DNA from: Oscillospiraceae bacterium
GTDB lineage: Bacteria; Bacillota; Clostridia; Oscillospirales; Acutalibacteraceae
DNA length: 64,000 bases
Direction of reading: 5' to 3'
NCBI GenBank assembly: GCA_015066245.1
Contig: SVOS01000001.1
Span: 186,001 to 250,000, forward strand
Shown here: in pieces, positions 34,594 through 46,652 of the stretch
Position numbering within the stretch: position 1 is the first letter of the stretch
Layout of the letters: each line of letters starts with the position of its first letter
Program-made: the position numbers and the translations under genes
The notes under the pieces: generated by a model
The model's database searches: none
Told to the model about the DNA's origin: nothing
The model's input: the letters and a program-made list of their open reading frames with translations, nothing else

Positions 34594-35148
34594 TTGAAAA
34601 ACAAACTATCCAAAATTGATTCCGTAGTTCTTGATGCAGTGACAAAGCTGCATTCAAAAACAAATAATGTATTGGTCCATCTTATTACAATGCTGGGAAA
34701 TGCAGGCGTTATCTGGTGGATTATGTCTGTGCCCTTCTTTATTACAAGGCACTACCGATATATAGGCTTCAATATTCTTGTGGCAATGCTTTTCGGCTGG
34801 CTCATCGGTGAGGTTATCATCAAAAACATCGTCGGCAGAACCCGCCCCTCAGAGCTTCTGGAGCAGGACGAGCTTATTATTAAGCCCCGTCACTCATCCT
34901 TCCCCTCAGGTCATACCACCACAAGCTTTGCAGTGGCAATGGCGTTGATTCTTAACTGCAGAATAATTATCTGGCTTCCCGGTCTTGTTATTGCTGCTCT
35001 TATTTCTTTCTCAAGAATGTATTTAAGAGTTCATTATTGCACAGACGTTTGCGGCGGTATTGCTATCGGTCTTTGCTGCGGTGTTCTCTCAAAATTTGCC
35101 ACCGAAGCAGTCAGACTTATTCCCATTATGGAGATTATTTTAGGATAA
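34594..35148 (+). CDS. PAP2-family phosphatase (undecaprenyl-diphosphatase-like)
   Basis: A 184-residue, six-helix membrane phosphatase. The three catalytic motifs are intact: KNIVGRTRPSE, FPSGHTTTS and SRMYLRVHYCTDV. I chose TTG at 34594 with AAAGGGG 11 bases upstream because no ATG gives a family-like N-terminus. Related enzymes dephosphorylate undecaprenyl pyrophosphate or phosphatidic acid; specificity cannot be read. It ends the rlmB-rpe gene run and is followed by a terminator. Confidence 0.9.
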   Translation: MKNKLSKIDSVVLDAVTKLHSKTNNVLVHLITMLGNAGVIWWIMSVPFFITRHYRYIGFNILVAMLFGWLIGEVIIKNIVGRTRPSELLEQDELIIKPRHSSFPSGHTTTSFAVAMALILNCRIIIWLPGLVIAALISFSRMYLRVHYCTDVCGGIAIGLCCGVLSKFATEAVRLIPIMEIILG

Positions 35149-35154
35149 ATGATG

Positions 35155-35195
35155 AAATCAGAGTTTTTTATAAAAAGACTCTGATTTTTTTATTT
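35155..35195 (+). terminator. Terminator after the PAP2 phosphatase gene
   Basis: AAATCAGAGT (35155-35164) pairs with ACTCTGATTT (35178-35187), followed by TTTTATTTTC. Confidence 0.88.
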
Positions 35196-35255
35196 TCTTA
35201 TTGAATTCTTAAGATTTATATATTAGTATATAATTAAATAAAGGAGGTTTTTAAT

Positions 35256-36122
35256 ATGAAAAAATTACTGGCAATTTTAATGTGTGTTCTGGTAGCATTA
35301 AGTCTTTTTGCTTGCAGCAATAACGCACCCGAAACCACCAACCCCGTTACAGAACCCAAGGCAACCACCGCACCTGCAGATACTCAGGTAGAAACCGATG
35401 TTGTAACCACCGCACCTCAGGCTACAACTGCACCTGTCATAACAACAAAGCTTACACCCTCTGAGGCAGTAAACATTTATATTGAAAACTCCTCTCTTTG
35501 GGAGAAGGATGCCGAAGAGTTTTACATGGCAGGTTTTTACTATCTGTTCTTAGACCTTGATTTTGACGGTGTGCTTGAGCTTGTTACAACCGAGGTTCAG
35601 GGCACAGGCATATACAGCACAAACAAATATTTCAAGATTAACGCTGACAAAACCGTAGAGGAGATTATGGTTGACGCCAACCAGGGCGAAAGCAGCTGTG
35701 ATTTTTATATTGATGATTCTCCCATCCTTCTCAAGAATAAATCCACAGGCGAGTACCAGTACATCGTCAAGGACTATATCCGTGCAGGCGGCGGTATGGA
35801 CTTTACTGCTGAGAGAACACTTGATTTTGCTGACGGCAAAATTTCGGAAACCAATCTTTTCAGCATTGAAAGAATTGATGCCGGCGTAAGCTCCAGCGGT
35901 GAGACCGAGGAGTTCTACAAAGTTTATAACCCCGAAACCAAAGATGTAGATAAAGCAGAGTACGAAAGCCTCAGAAACGAATACTTTGCTCAGTTTATTG
36001 ATGTGGATTTGGATGTTGAGACTGTTGACGGTATGGAATACTTCGAAGCTTCCGACAAATTTGCACTGCTCTTGGACGCATACACAGATTTTTCCTTTGA
36101 TGGATTTGAATTTGAAGATTGA
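35256..36122 (+). CDS. Lipoprotein with Thr-rich linker and repeat-like beta domain
   Basis: A 288-residue lipoprotein with lipobox LFAC (cysteine 20), a Thr/Pro/Ala-rich linker (residues 24-68) and a globular region with an acidic DLDFDGVLELV motif like a single FG-GAP/EF-hand-like loop. Such domains are common in clostridial cell-surface proteins. AAAGGAGG precedes the ATG. It stands between two terminators as its own unit. I do not recognise a specific function. Confidence 0.7.
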   Translation: MKKLLAILMCVLVALSLFACSNNAPETTNPVTEPKATTAPADTQVETDVVTTAPQATTAPVITTKLTPSEAVNIYIENSSLWEKDAEEFYMAGFYYLFLDLDFDGVLELVTTEVQGTGIYSTNKYFKINADKTVEEIMVDANQGESSCDFYIDDSPILLKNKSTGEYQYIVKDYIRAGGGMDFTAERTLDFADGKISETNLFSIERIDAGVSSSGETEEFYKVYNPETKDVDKAEYESLRNEYFAQFIDVDLDVETVDGMEYFEASDKFALLLDAYTDFSFDGFEFED

Positions 36123-36132
36123 TTATTAATAT

Positions 36133-36176
36133 TAAGAAGCCTTTCTAAACTAATAGGAAAGGCTTCTTATTTTTTC
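36133..36176 (+). terminator. Terminator of the linker lipoprotein gene
   Basis: TAAGAAGCCTTTC (36133-36145) pairs with GAAAGGCTTCTTA (36157-36169), followed by TTTTTTC. Confidence 0.9.
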
Positions 36177-36318
36177 ATAAATTTTATCAATATATGCTTT
36201 ATAAAAGGACAGATCGTGGCTATTTTATGGCTAAACGCCTTATGTTTACTATAAATTAATTTACTTTCTTTCTTTATTGATGTAGAATTAAGATAACAAA
36301 TTATATAGGAGGATATTT

Positions 36319-38169
36319 ATGAAGACATTAAGTTTTAAGAAATTATTAGCTTGCATTATGGCATTGCTTGTGCTTATGACAAGTCTTTCCGTAGGCATGG
36401 CAACAGCTCTGACCGAAGGTGACTTTGAGTATTCTATTGATACTGAGTACGATGATGATTTTAATGCTATAAAATCCATCAAAATCACAAAGTACAACGG
36501 TAATGCTGCGGATGTTGTAATCCCCGATAAAATCGAGGACCTTCCCGTTACAATTATCGGCTCCAATGCTTTTGCAAACAACACATCTATCAAATCTGTA
36601 AAGATTCCTGAAACAGTTGTTGAAATCGGCGGTTGGGCATTTGATAACTGCTCAAACCTCACAGACATCAACCTTCCCGCAAATCTTGAGACCATCGGCG
36701 GATATCTCTTGTCAAACACTGCCTTTGAAAAGGACGGCAACAACTGGGACGGCGAGCTTCTTTACCTTGACAACTACCTCTTAAATTCTACAGACCAGGC
36801 TGCAGGCGATATTACAATCAAAGACGGTACAAAGATTGTTTCCGGCTTTGCATTCAGCCACAACCCCAACATTACTTCCGTAAAAATTCCTGCTTCTGTC
36901 AAGACTATTGATATTTGTGCTTTTGACCATTGCAGCAACCTTGCTTCTGTTACACTCAGCGAAGGTCTTGAAACTATCGGCTATGCTGCATTCGAAAATA
37001 CTGCAATTACTGAGATAAACATTCCCAATTCTGTTAAGACAGTAGAATCTCTTGCTTTCTCTCATACTGCAATTGAGTCCGTTAATTTCAGTGCTAACCT
37101 TGAAAAAGTAGACGGAGATTCTTTTGCAAATTGTCCTAACCTTAAGAGCGTTAATGTAGACAGCAGCAATCCTGTTTTCTACTCAACTGACGGTATTCTC
37201 TTTGAAAAGTCTCAGTATGACTTTATGGGCGACACACTTATGATTTATCCTTCTGCTAAAGAAGGTACAACCTATTCAGTTCCCGAAAATGTTGAATATT
37301 TAGGCTATAACACTTTTGCCGGTCTTGTTTATCTTAAAGAGTTAAACATTCCTGCATCCGTTCGTTCTATGTCTTTAGCAAGCAAAACTAACCTTGAGAA
37401 AATCAATATTGCTGACGATCATGAAGCTTACAAGTCTGTTGACGGTGTAGTTTTCAGCAAAGACGGCAGTGTAATTCTTTATTATCCCGACGGCAAAAAG
37501 GGTGACAAGTACGAGGTAACAAGCGGCACAAAAGAGGCTGAGTACGGCAGTATTTCTTACAACAACAATCTTAAGGAACTTACTTTCCCCGAAGGTTTTG
37601 AGAAAATAGAAAGAAGTGCTGTTTATGGTTGCGAAAACCTCGAAACAATCAACCTTCCTTCTACATTGACAGAGCTTGAAGACAACTTCACCGGCTACTG
37701 CCTTAACCTCACAACCATCAACTTCAACGGTACAAAGGCACAGTGGGAAGCACTCGGCACAAATGTAAGCGGATATTATGACAAGGACATCAACCTTGTT
37801 TGCACAGACGGCACAATCTTGCTTGTAAAGGGCAACGAAGAGCCCACTTTCACCACAGAACCCACAGAGCCCTCTACATCTACTGATGCTACTGAGCCTG
37901 TTGTTACTAACCCCACAACACCCGCAGTAACAGAGCCTTCCGAGGGCAACACAACTGCTACAAATCCTGCAGAGTCTGAATTTGAAATCGGCGATGTTAA
38001 TATGGATAAGAAGCTTAACATCAAGGACGCAACAACAATTCAGAAGTATCTTGCAAACATCGTAACATTAGACGAAACTGCACTTAAGCTTGCTGACTTC
38101 ACACAGGACGGCAAGGTTAACATCAAGGATACATCAAATATCCAGAAGAGACTTGCAGGCATTATCTGA
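36319..38169 (+). CDS. Secreted leucine-rich-repeat (BspA-type) protein with C-terminal type I dockerin
   Basis: A 616-residue exported protein. The signal peptide covers about residues 1-31. Residues 60-490 carry LRR_5/BspA-type repeats (IGSNAFANNTSIKSVKIPETV-like units; also IGGWAFDNCSNLTDINLP). A Thr/Pro-rich linker (about 495-550) precedes a type I dockerin (557-616) with two calcium loops, DVNMDKKLNIKD and DFTQDGKVNIKD, each followed by an IQK helix. Dockerins attach to cohesins on scaffoldins, so the protein should be part of a cellulosome-like complex. AGGAGG precedes the ATG. The LRR part may bind polysaccharide or proteins. Confidence 0.9.
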   Translation: MKTLSFKKLLACIMALLVLMTSLSVGMATALTEGDFEYSIDTEYDDDFNAIKSIKITKYNGNAADVVIPDKIEDLPVTIIGSNAFANNTSIKSVKIPETVVEIGGWAFDNCSNLTDINLPANLETIGGYLLSNTAFEKDGNNWDGELLYLDNYLLNSTDQAAGDITIKDGTKIVSGFAFSHNPNITSVKIPASVKTIDICAFDHCSNLASVTLSEGLETIGYAAFENTAITEINIPNSVKTVESLAFSHTAIESVNFSANLEKVDGDSFANCPNLKSVNVDSSNPVFYSTDGILFEKSQYDFMGDTLMIYPSAKEGTTYSVPENVEYLGYNTFAGLVYLKELNIPASVRSMSLASKTNLEKINIADDHEAYKSVDGVVFSKDGSVILYYPDGKKGDKYEVTSGTKEAEYGSISYNNNLKELTFPEGFEKIERSAVYGCENLETINLPSTLTELEDNFTGYCLNLTTINFNGTKAQWEALGTNVSGYYDKDINLVCTDGTILLVKGNEEPTFTTEPTEPSTSTDATEPVVTNPTTPAVTEPSEGNTTATNPAESEFEIGDVNMDKKLNIKDATTIQKYLANIVTLDETALKLADFTQDGKVNIKDTSNIQKRLAGII

Positions 38170-38189
38170 TTAATCATTTAACTATACAA

Positions 38190-38226
38190 AAAGCTCCCGA
38201 AATTAATTTCGGGAGCTTTCTTTTTG
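38190..38226. terminator. Bidirectional terminator between LRR-dockerin gene and gyrA
   Basis: AAAGCTCCCGAAA (38190-38202) pairs exactly with its complement (38207-38219). T-rich tracts follow on plus (CTTTTTGC) and minus (TTGTATAG is weaker). It separates convergent genes. Confidence 0.88.
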
Positions 38227-38235
38227 CTTTTTTAT

Positions 38236-40776
38236 TTATTCTTCTGAAGTTTCCTCTGCCTCTTGGTTATCTGCATCACTTGTATCGGGAACTTCGGTAA
38301 TAACCTCAGCACTGTCTTCGTGAGGAGCAGATACAACTGCTACTACCTTGTTGCCCTCTTTAATTCTCATTACGGTAACACCCTTAGAGGGACGGGCACA
38401 AACACGAACACTTTCTGCCGCAATACGGATGATAACACCGTCGGCATTAACCATAATGATATCTTCATCAAGGTTAATTGTTCTTACAGCCGCAACATCG
38501 CCGTATTTCTCGGTATGATAGTTAGTAAGACCCTTACCGCCTCTGGACTGGAGTCTGTAGTTTTCAGCAGGTGAAATTCTGCCGTAGCCTGTCTCGGAAA
38601 CTGTCAGCACCAGTGCATCGTCGCCAACAATTGTAAGGCTTACAACCTCGTCATTTTCTTTAAGCTTCAATGCCTTTACACCGCGAGCCTGTCTGCCCAT
38701 GGGACGAACATCAGACTCGTTAAAGCGGATTGACATGCCCTTCTTGGTTGCAATCATAAGCTGCTTTGAGCCGTCTGTAACCTGAACGCCAACAAGAGAA
38801 TCGCCCTCGTTAAGGTCAAGAGCAATAAGTCCGCCCTTGCGGTTGGTATCATAAGCACTGAGTAAAATTCTCTTGATGATACCCTGCTTGGTAATCATAT
38901 TGAGGTAAAGCTCCTCTGAAAATTCAGGGATTCTTACCATTGCGGTAATCTTTTCGTCACCGCCGATAGGCAGTAAGTTTGCAATATTGATACCCTTTGA
39001 CTGGCGGCTGCCCTCGGGGATTTCGTAGCACTTGAGTCTGTATACCCTGCCCATATCTGAGAAGAACAGAATATAGTCGTGGCTTCCTGTGGTGAACATC
39101 TCAGAAGCAAAGTCTTCTTCGCGTCTGGTCATACCGCTTACACCTCTGCCACCACGATTCTGGAGCTTATAAGTGTCTACAGTCTGACGCTTGATGTAGC
39201 CGTAGCGTGTATAAGTAACAACACATTCTTCCTTGGGAATAAGGTCCTCAATGTCAACCTCGCCGCTGATAGCACAAATCTCTGTGCGTCTGGGGTCGTC
39301 GTACTTGTTACGGATAGCAATAGCTTCTTCCTTAACGATAGCAAGACGTCTTTCTTCCTTAGCTAAGATATCAATGAAGTCTGCAATCTTAAGTTTAAGC
39401 TCTGCAATTTCGTTTTCAATCTTCTCTCGCTCCAGACCTGTGAGCTGACGAAGTCTCATCTGCACAATAGCCTGAGCCTGAATATCTGTAAGACCGAAAC
39501 GCTCCATAAGATTATTTACAGCATCAGCAGTATCTTTACTTGCCTTGATAATTGCAATAATCTCATCAATATTGTCAAGGGCAATCTTCAAGCCCTCTAA
39601 AATATGCATTCTGTCCTGAGCTTTTTTAAGGTCAAACTGAGTTCTTCTTGTAATGACCTCCACCTGGAAGTCGATGTAGTGCTGAAGAATCTCTTTGAGA
39701 GTAAGTGTCTTAGGCTCGCCGTTTACAATAGCAAGCAGAATTGCACCAAAAGTAGACTGCAAAGCAGTATATGTGAAAAGCTGATTTAAAACAACCTGAG
39801 GAGAAGCATCACGCTTAACATCAATTTCGATGTGCATACCGCTTCTGTCAGAGTGGTCCTCAATATTAGAGATACCTTCGATTCGCTTGTTGTTAACAAG
39901 GTCAGCAATATTAGAAATAAGACGTGCTTTGTTAACCTGATAAGGAAGCTCGGTAACAATAATCTTGAATCTTCCGTTTTTAGCTTCTACAATCTCGGTT
40001 TTTGCTCTTACAATAATCTTACCCTTACCTGTAGCATAGGCAGCACGGATACCGCTTCTGCCCATAATAATACCGCCAGTGGGGAAGTCAGGTCCGGGCA
40101 TACACTCCATAAGCTCGGCAACCTCAACATCGGGGTTGTCAATAAGCATGCACATTGCATCGACAGTTTCGCCTAAGTTATGGGGAGGAATGTTGGTTGT
40201 CATACCAACAGCAATACCGCCCGAGCCGTTTACAAGAAGATTAGGAAATCTTGAGGGCAAAACAGTAGGCTCCTCAAGACGGTCATCGAAGTTAGGCTGA
40301 AAATCAACAGTTTCCTTGTCGATATCAGCAAGCATTTCCGTGGAAATTTTGCTCATTCTTGACTCAGTATATCTGTAAGCAGCAGGGGGGTCACCGTCAA
40401 CAGAACCAAAGTTACCGTGACCGTCCACAAGCATATATCTCATGGAGAAATCCTGAGCAAGTCGTACCATTGCATCATAAACAGATGCGTCACCATGGGG
40501 ATGATATCTACCCAGAACCGAACCAACTGTATCGGCACACTTACGATATGCCTTTTCGGGAGCAAGTCCGTTTTCGTACATTGTATAAAGAATACGTCTG
40601 TGAACAGGCTTTAAGCCGTCACGAACATCAGGCAATGCTCGGGAAACGATAACCGACATAGAATAGTCAAGGAAGGACTGACGCATCTCACGGTTTACGT
40701 CTACGTTTATAAGTCTGCCGCCTGAGGGGGTTTCGCTTATAATATTATCGTTATTCATCTTATTTTCATTATCCAT
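38236..40776 (-). CDS. gyrA: DNA gyrase subunit A
   Basis: An 846-residue gyrase A. The breakage-reunion domain contains [18 protein letters not shown], the catalytic tyrosine in [13 protein letters not shown], and the GyrA box QNRGGRG (around 560), needed for wrapping DNA in the beta-propeller C-terminal domain. An acidic tail follows after about 820. GyrA and GyrB introduce negative supercoils with ATP. It is 21 bp downstream of gyrB and the last gene of the dnaA-to-gyrA transcription run. Confidence 0.98.
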   Translation of the reverse strand: MDNENKMNNDNIISETPSGGRLINVDVNREMRQSFLDYSMSVIVSRALPDVRDGLKPVHRRILYTMYENGLAPEKAYRKCADTVGSVLGRYHPHGDASVYDAMVRLAQDFSMRYMLVDGHGNFGSVDGDPPAAYRYTESRMSKISTEMLADIDKETVDFQPNFDDRLEEPTVLPSRFPNLLVNGSGGIAVGMTTNIPPHNLGETVDAMCMLIDNPDVEVAELMECMPGPDFPTGGIIMGRSGIRAAYATGKGKIIVRAKTEIVEAKNGRFKIIVTELPYQVNKARLISNIADLVNNKRIEGISNIEDHSDRSGMHIEIDVKRDASPQVVLNQLFTYTALQSTFGAILLAIVNGEPKTLTLKEILQHYIDFQVEVITRRTQFDLKKAQDRMHILEGLKIALDNIDEIIAIIKASKDTADAVNNLMERFGLTDIQAQAIVQMRLRQLTGLEREKIENEIAELKLKIADFIDILAKEERRLAIVKEEAIAIRNKYDDPRRTEICAISGEVDIEDLIPKEECVVTYTRYGYIKRQTVDTYKLQNRGGRGVSGMTRREEDFASEMFTTGSHDYILFFSDMGRVYRLKCYEIPEGSRQSKGINIANLLPIGGDEKITAMVRIPEFSEELYLNMITKQGIIKRILLSAYDTNRKGGLIALDLNEGDSLVGVQVTDGSKQLMIATKKGMSIRFNESDVRPMGRQARGVKALKLKENDEVVSLTIVGDDALVLTVSETGYGRISPAENYRLQSRGGKGLTNYHTEKYGDVAAVRTINLDEDIIMVNADGVIIRIAAESVRVCARPSKGVTVMRIKEGNKVVAVVSAPHEDSAEVITEVPDTSDADNQEAEETSEE

Positions 40777-40796
40777 CTTAAATCACGCTCCATCCA

Positions 40797-42752
<1,956 letters not shown>

Positions 42753-42794
42753 CTAAAACTCCTCCGTTCTTCTGTCCGTCTGAATCATTCTATA

Positions 42795-43604
42795 TTAAAA
42801 TCTTCGATTTGCAGAGTAATTTTTATCTGCCGAATTTTTATCCATTTCTTTTGCCTGAGCCTCAAGCTCACGCTTTTGTCTTTCTTGCTCGCGAAGAACT
42901 TTTACGCGATAAAGTTCGTTTGTATCTTCTTTGATTTCTTCTTTAATTCTTACCTGCTGGGTATGCTCCATTTTTTTAAGAGGAGCTTCGCTTCTGTAAG
43001 AAGAAGTCTTTACATAATTTTCGGGATTTATTTTTGTAACTTCTGATTTGATGCTGAAGTTTCTTGTATCGCTTATGTTCTTTGAGCTTGATGAAATATT
43101 CTCAAATTCAAAGTCATCTGCCACTTTATTTACACCAACTTTAGGAATAACTCTTGTATTTGTGCCGATTTTCTCGGTTTCACTTTCAACAGGGGGCAGA
43201 AAATCCGTACCTAAATCAATAAATTCAGAGCTCATATATGCATATTTCTTCTGCATCTGATATCTTATAAACAAAGGAGATACAAAAAAGAATGCTACAT
43301 AAGGTATTGTTTCCCACAAAATCCATTTTATGGTTTTGAATTTTCCGAAAAATAAAGTAATGAAAAACTCATGGTCACCATTTGCGTTATATTCCTGCTG
43401 CATTACATTGCCGAAAATGAAATAGAAAATAAGAATCAGCAGCGAGAATACAGCAACTCCCGCAAATACACCCCAAAGCTTTTTATCCTGAACTATATTT
43501 GAAGGCTTTTTGCAGTGTTTGCATACATGCTCACCGTAAATTCGCTCCATAAATCTTGTGCCATAAGAAATTTTTCTTCCGCAATACGGACATTTTGCTT
43601 TCAT
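42795..43604 (-). CDS. Zinc-ribbon membrane protein of unknown function in the origin operon
   Basis: A 269-residue protein. The N-terminus carries a zinc ribbon (CPYCGRK at 4-10 and CKHCKKP at 28-38). Two transmembrane helices occupy about 48-70 and 95-116. The cytoplasmic C-terminal half is polar, ending in a charged helix (YRVKVLREQERQKRELEAQ, residues 232-250). No family recognised. The position between remB and gyrB, with 13 bp and 45 bp gaps, means it is co-transcribed with replication genes. It is not part of the canonical Bacillus cluster. Confidence 0.65.
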   Translation of the reverse strand: MKAKCPYCGRKISYGTRFMERIYGEHVCKHCKKPSNIVQDKKLWGVFAGVAVFSLLILIFYFIFGNVMQQEYNANGDHEFFITLFFGKFKTIKWILWETIPYVAFFFVSPLFIRYQMQKKYAYMSSEFIDLGTDFLPPVESETEKIGTNTRVIPKVGVNKVADDFEFENISSSSKNISDTRNFSIKSEVTKINPENYVKTSSYRSEAPLKKMEHTQQVRIKEEIKEDTNELYRVKVLREQERQKRELEAQAKEMDKNSADKNYSANRRF

Positions 43605-43617
43605 ATAAATCCCTCTT

Positions 43618-43881
43618 TTACATAAGGTATTGGTTGCTTTCTGCTCTTTTTGTCAAGGTAGAGCTTGAAAGCTGGCTTATATATACAGTAATTTTATCAC
43701 CTGTTTTTGCAATTACAAAGGACTTTGGCAGCTCCATTGATACATTTACAACCTGTCCCGACTTTTCTGCTTTTGATAGAAAATCTCTTGTTTTCTGAGA
43801 AACCGTGGAGGTATCCATATCACAGATCGCAATAATATCTTTTGTATTGACAACCGTATCCTGACCTAAATGAAGAAGCAT
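43618..43881 (-). CDS. remB: DUF370-family regulator RemB-like
   Basis: An 87-residue protein of the DUF370 family (LHLGQDTVVNTKDIIAICD at the start). In Bacillus the recF-gyrB gap holds remB (yaaB), which influences biofilm-matrix gene expression; position and size match. It shares its boundary base with recF (43881), so translation is coupled. The DNA-binding partner RemA is not in the window. Confidence 0.87.
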   Translation of the reverse strand: MLLHLGQDTVVNTKDIIAICDMDTSTVSQKTRDFLSKAEKSGQVVNVSMELPKSFVIAKTGDKITVYISQLSSSTLTKRAESNQYLM

Positions 43882-44981
43882 CAGTAAATATTGCCTCCTT
43901 CAACCCTGAAAAGCTTTACATCTCCCAAAAAATCATTTTCAAGAGGTTCACAGCAGGTAATAAACACCTGACATTTTTCTGTATTTTTAAGTAAAAATTC
44001 CTGACGTGTTACGTCAAGCTCACTCATAACATCATCCAGAAGCACTACCGGTGATTCTCCGAAAGCATCGCTCATAATACGCGCTTCGCTTAGCTTAAGA
44101 GAAAGGACAATGCTTCTCTGCTGACCTTGAGAGCCAAAACGTCTTGCACTTTTTGAATTTATATAAAATTCAAGGTCATCTCTGTGGGGACCTGCATTTG
44201 TAACACCTGAGAAAATATCCTCTCTTTTTACTCTCTTGAATTCTTTTCTCAGAAGTTCTTTTATGTCATCTGTGGTATATTCGCCTTTTTCTTTAAAAAT
44301 CTGTGATGAATATTCAATTTCAAGCTCTTCTTTGCCTGATGAAATACCTAAATGCAGTTCTTTTGCATTTTTCTTAAGGCTTTCTAAAAATTCAAGACGC
44401 TTTTTTATAATTTCCGCACCCGAATCTATGAGAACATCATCCCAGATTTCAAGGGTATCCTTAAGCTCTTTATGCTTGGAAATTTCTTTCAAAAGAGCAT
44501 TTCTCTGCTGCAAAGTCTGATTATATTTGCTAAGTCTGACTGCATATCTTAAGTCCTGCTGACAAATAGAACCGTCCATAAACTTTCGTCTCAAGGCAGG
44601 TCCGTTTTTAATCAACGTCAGATGCTCGGGAGAAAATACAACTGCCGAAAAATGCTGAGAAAGATAGGCAGCCGAGCTTTTTTTTACGTTATTTATGGTT
44701 ACTTCCTTTTTAGAGTTTCTTAAGATAAGCTCTGCTTTCTGGTCTCTTTCTGATGAGAAAAATTCCATATAGAGCTTTGAAAAATTCTCGCCGAATTTTA
44801 TTAGCTCGTTTTCTTTTGCTCCTCTGAAAGAATGTCCGCCGGAAAAAAGCCATATTGCCTCTAAAAGATTGGTTTTGCCCTGAGCATTAAAGCCGTAAAT
44901 TACATTAACTCTTTCTGAAGGCAATATTTTATTGTCAAAAAGATTTCTGTAATTAGAAAATTCAAGGGCTTTAACTATCAA
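43881..44981 (-). CDS. recF: DNA replication and repair protein RecF
   Basis: A 366-residue SMC-like ATPase that loads RecA at single-strand gaps. Walker A is GFNAQGKTN (residues 29-37), the ABC-type signature is [15 protein letters not shown], and Walker B is [12 protein letters not shown]. It overlaps the S4 protein gene by 4 bp and is coupled to remB. Length is normal. Confidence 0.96.
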   Translation of the reverse strand: MIVKALEFSNYRNLFDNKILPSERVNVIYGFNAQGKTNLLEAIWLFSGGHSFRGAKENELIKFGENFSKLYMEFFSSERDQKAELILRNSKKEVTINNVKKSSAAYLSQHFSAVVFSPEHLTLIKNGPALRRKFMDGSICQQDLRYAVRLSKYNQTLQQRNALLKEISKHKELKDTLEIWDDVLIDSGAEIIKKRLEFLESLKKNAKELHLGISSGKEELEIEYSSQIFKEKGEYTTDDIKELLRKEFKRVKREDIFSGVTNAGPHRDDLEFYINSKSARRFGSQGQQRSIVLSLKLSEARIMSDAFGESPVVLLDDVMSELDVTRQEFLLKNTEKCQVFITCCEPLENDFLGDVKLFRVEGGNIY

Positions 44982-45196
44982 TCAGAGTCCACCTCAATAA
45001 CAAAATCTTCTATCTGGGCTTTGTCGCCTTTACGCATTTTTTTGCCGCGCATTGTGCAAACTTCACCGTTTACTTTTACTTGTCCGTCCTGAATAACAAA
45101 TTTAGCCGCACCGCCTGTATCTACGCAGCCTGAATATTTAAGCAAATTGTCAAGACGGATAAATTCTGTGTCAATTTTAATAATTTCAGTTTTCAT
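44978..45196 (-). CDS. yaaA: S4-domain RNA-binding protein (YaaA/RlbA type)
   Basis: A 72-residue S4 domain protein with the core [20 protein letters not shown] and [19 protein letters not shown], which is the RNA-binding loop. Homologues between dnaN and recF bind rRNA and are linked to ribosome assembly. It overlaps dnaN by 11 bp and recF by 4 bp. The Bacillus symbol is given for orientation only. Confidence 0.92.
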   Translation of the reverse strand: MKTEIIKIDTEFIRLDNLLKYSGCVDTGGAAKFVIQDGQVKVNGEVCTMRGKKMRKGDKAQIEDFVIEVDSD

Positions 45197-46292
45197 CGTT
45201 AATCCTCATAGGTACTACAAGGAAAGTAAAGCTGTCGCCTTCAACGGGCTTTACAATCATGGGAGTAAGGCTTCCGTTTAAAATAAGCAGTACCTCATCA
45301 CATTCTGAATTTTTAAGAGCATCTAAAAGATAGCGGTTGTTAAAGCCGATTTCTACATCATTACCAACTGTGCCTACTGTAAGAGAATCAGATGCTCTGC
45401 CCACAGAAGTCTTGCAGGTAAGCTTGATTTCATCTTTTCCAAAGCTGCACTTTACGGGAGACTGAATTCTCTCGCTTGTGAGAAGGCTCATACGCTCAAC
45501 AGCACTGATGAGCTTTCGTGTATTGATTCTTACTTCTGTATTTTTATCCTTTGGAATAGTTGTGGCATAATCAAGGAATGTGCCCTCAATAAGACGGGAA
45601 ATAACGGAATATGTGCCGACTGTAAAGAGGACATGACGCTGACCAACAATGATATTTACCATTTCTTCGTCAGAATCGATAAGCTTTAAAATTTCCATCT
45701 GAATCTTGCCGGGGATAATAAACTGAGTATTACGCTGAGCCTCGATATTCTCTTTTCTGATAGCCATTCGATAGCCGTCAATGGTAACAATTCTTAATAC
45801 ATTGTCTTTGATTTCATAAAGAGAGCCTGTATAAATAGGCTTTGCCATATTATCGGATACTGCATAAATTGTTTGACGAATCATATTTTTGAGGACACCT
45901 GCCTCAAGAGAAATTTCGTCTGTGCTTTCAAATGTGGGAATATCAGGATATTCCATAGATGACATACCGATAATCTGATAATCTACATTACCTGAGTTGA
46001 TGTAGAAAATATATCTTTCATCAGATTCAAAGCTTGCAATTTCTTCAGGAAGTTTACGAACAATGTCAGAGAAAAGCTTTGCGCCAACAACAATTTCGCC
46101 TTCTTCAGCAATAGTTGCATCAATAGTTGTTGTAATTCCAATCTCAAGGTCATAGCCTGTTAATGTAAGTTTTGAGTCGTATGCTTTGATAAGAATACCT
46201 TCAAGTGCAGGAATTGTAGCTTTGTTTGATACTGCACGCTGAACATTCATAAGAGCTTCAGAAAGCTCTGAGCGGATACATGTAAATTTCAT
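45186..46292 (-). CDS. dnaN: DNA polymerase III sliding clamp (beta subunit)
   Basis: A 368-residue clamp with three repeated beta-clamp domains ([20 protein letters not shown] at the start; internal [11 protein letters not shown] and C-terminal LVVPMRI). Two subunits form a ring that tethers polymerases to DNA. GAAAGGAAG precedes the ATG. The leader to its left contains the origin unwinding region and the TTAAC array. Confidence 0.97.
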   Translation of the reverse strand: MKFTCIRSELSEALMNVQRAVSNKATIPALEGILIKAYDSKLTLTGYDLEIGITTTIDATIAEEGEIVVGAKLFSDIVRKLPEEIASFESDERYIFYINSGNVDYQIIGMSSMEYPDIPTFESTDEISLEAGVLKNMIRQTIYAVSDNMAKPIYTGSLYEIKDNVLRIVTIDGYRMAIRKENIEAQRNTQFIIPGKIQMEILKLIDSDEEMVNIIVGQRHVLFTVGTYSVISRLIEGTFLDYATTIPKDKNTEVRINTRKLISAVERMSLLTSERIQSPVKCSFGKDEIKLTCKTSVGRASDSLTVGTVGNDVEIGFNNRYLLDALKNSECDEVLLILNGSLTPMIVKPVEGDSFTFLVVPMRINDEN

Positions 46293-46330
46293 TTTCCGTA
46301 CTTCCTTTCAAAAATTAGAAAATTGAATTG

Positions 46331-46385
46331 ATTTGATTATATATAAAAATAGTAGTAGTTGTAGAGAGTGTGAATTTGTGAAAAT
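46331..46385 (-). other. Candidate oriC unwinding region (DnaA boxes plus DnaA-trios)
   Basis: Read on the minus strand, two adjacent degenerate DnaA-box-like 9-mers (ATTTTCACA 46385-46377 and AAATTCACA 46377-46369, each 7/9 to TTATNCACA) are followed after 4 nt by the trinucleotide run CTA CAA CTA CTA CTA (46364-46350), then TTTTTATATATAATCAAAT. The box-spacer-trio-AT order and placement between dnaA and dnaN match the B. subtilis basal unwinding system, where DnaA-trios (3'-[G/A]AT-5') guide filament growth on one strand. The spacer here is AGAG rather than GC-rich. Confidence 0.7.
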
Positions 46386-46452
46386 ACCCGTAAACTCAAG
46401 AGTACATCTGTATTTTCATCTCCATAAGCGCGTGTTTAAAATTATAGGGTTT

Positions 46453-46543
46453 TTAACATGGTTAATTTGTTAATTTTTGTTAATTAACAATATGTTAAAA
46501 TCTGTGATGTTAATGTGTGTTAATATGTTAATTTCTGAGTTAA
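46453..46543. repeat. Array of TTAAC/GTTAA motifs between dnaA and dnaN
   Basis: Plus-strand GTTAA occurs at 46461, 46469, 46479, 46494, 46509, 46519, 46527 and 46539, with spacings 8, 10, 15, 15, 10, 8 and 12. The first seven are symmetric about 46494. Two reverse-facing TTAAC motifs (46453 and 46484) add palindromes. Typical minus-strand form is ATTAACAWA. Candidate initiator binding sites; the rest of the 46293-46652 spacer is the unwinding region and two small hairpins. Confidence 0.65.
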
Positions 46544-46622
46544 GTTTGAATATAAATTTTCATTTATATAAACCTCAACCCGCCGTTAATTAAAGTTTTA
46601 AATAATATCAAACTTTTCCGTA

Positions 46623-46652
46623 GGCGAATCGCCCTGTGGGTGGCTAACCCAC
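46623..46652 (-). terminator. Tandem small hairpins just after dnaA
   Basis: GTGGGT pairs with ACCCAC (46636-46652) and GGCGA with TCGCC (46623-46633). The minus-strand tract after them is ACGGAAAAGTTT, without a clear T run, so termination is probably partial at best. Confidence 0.4.
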
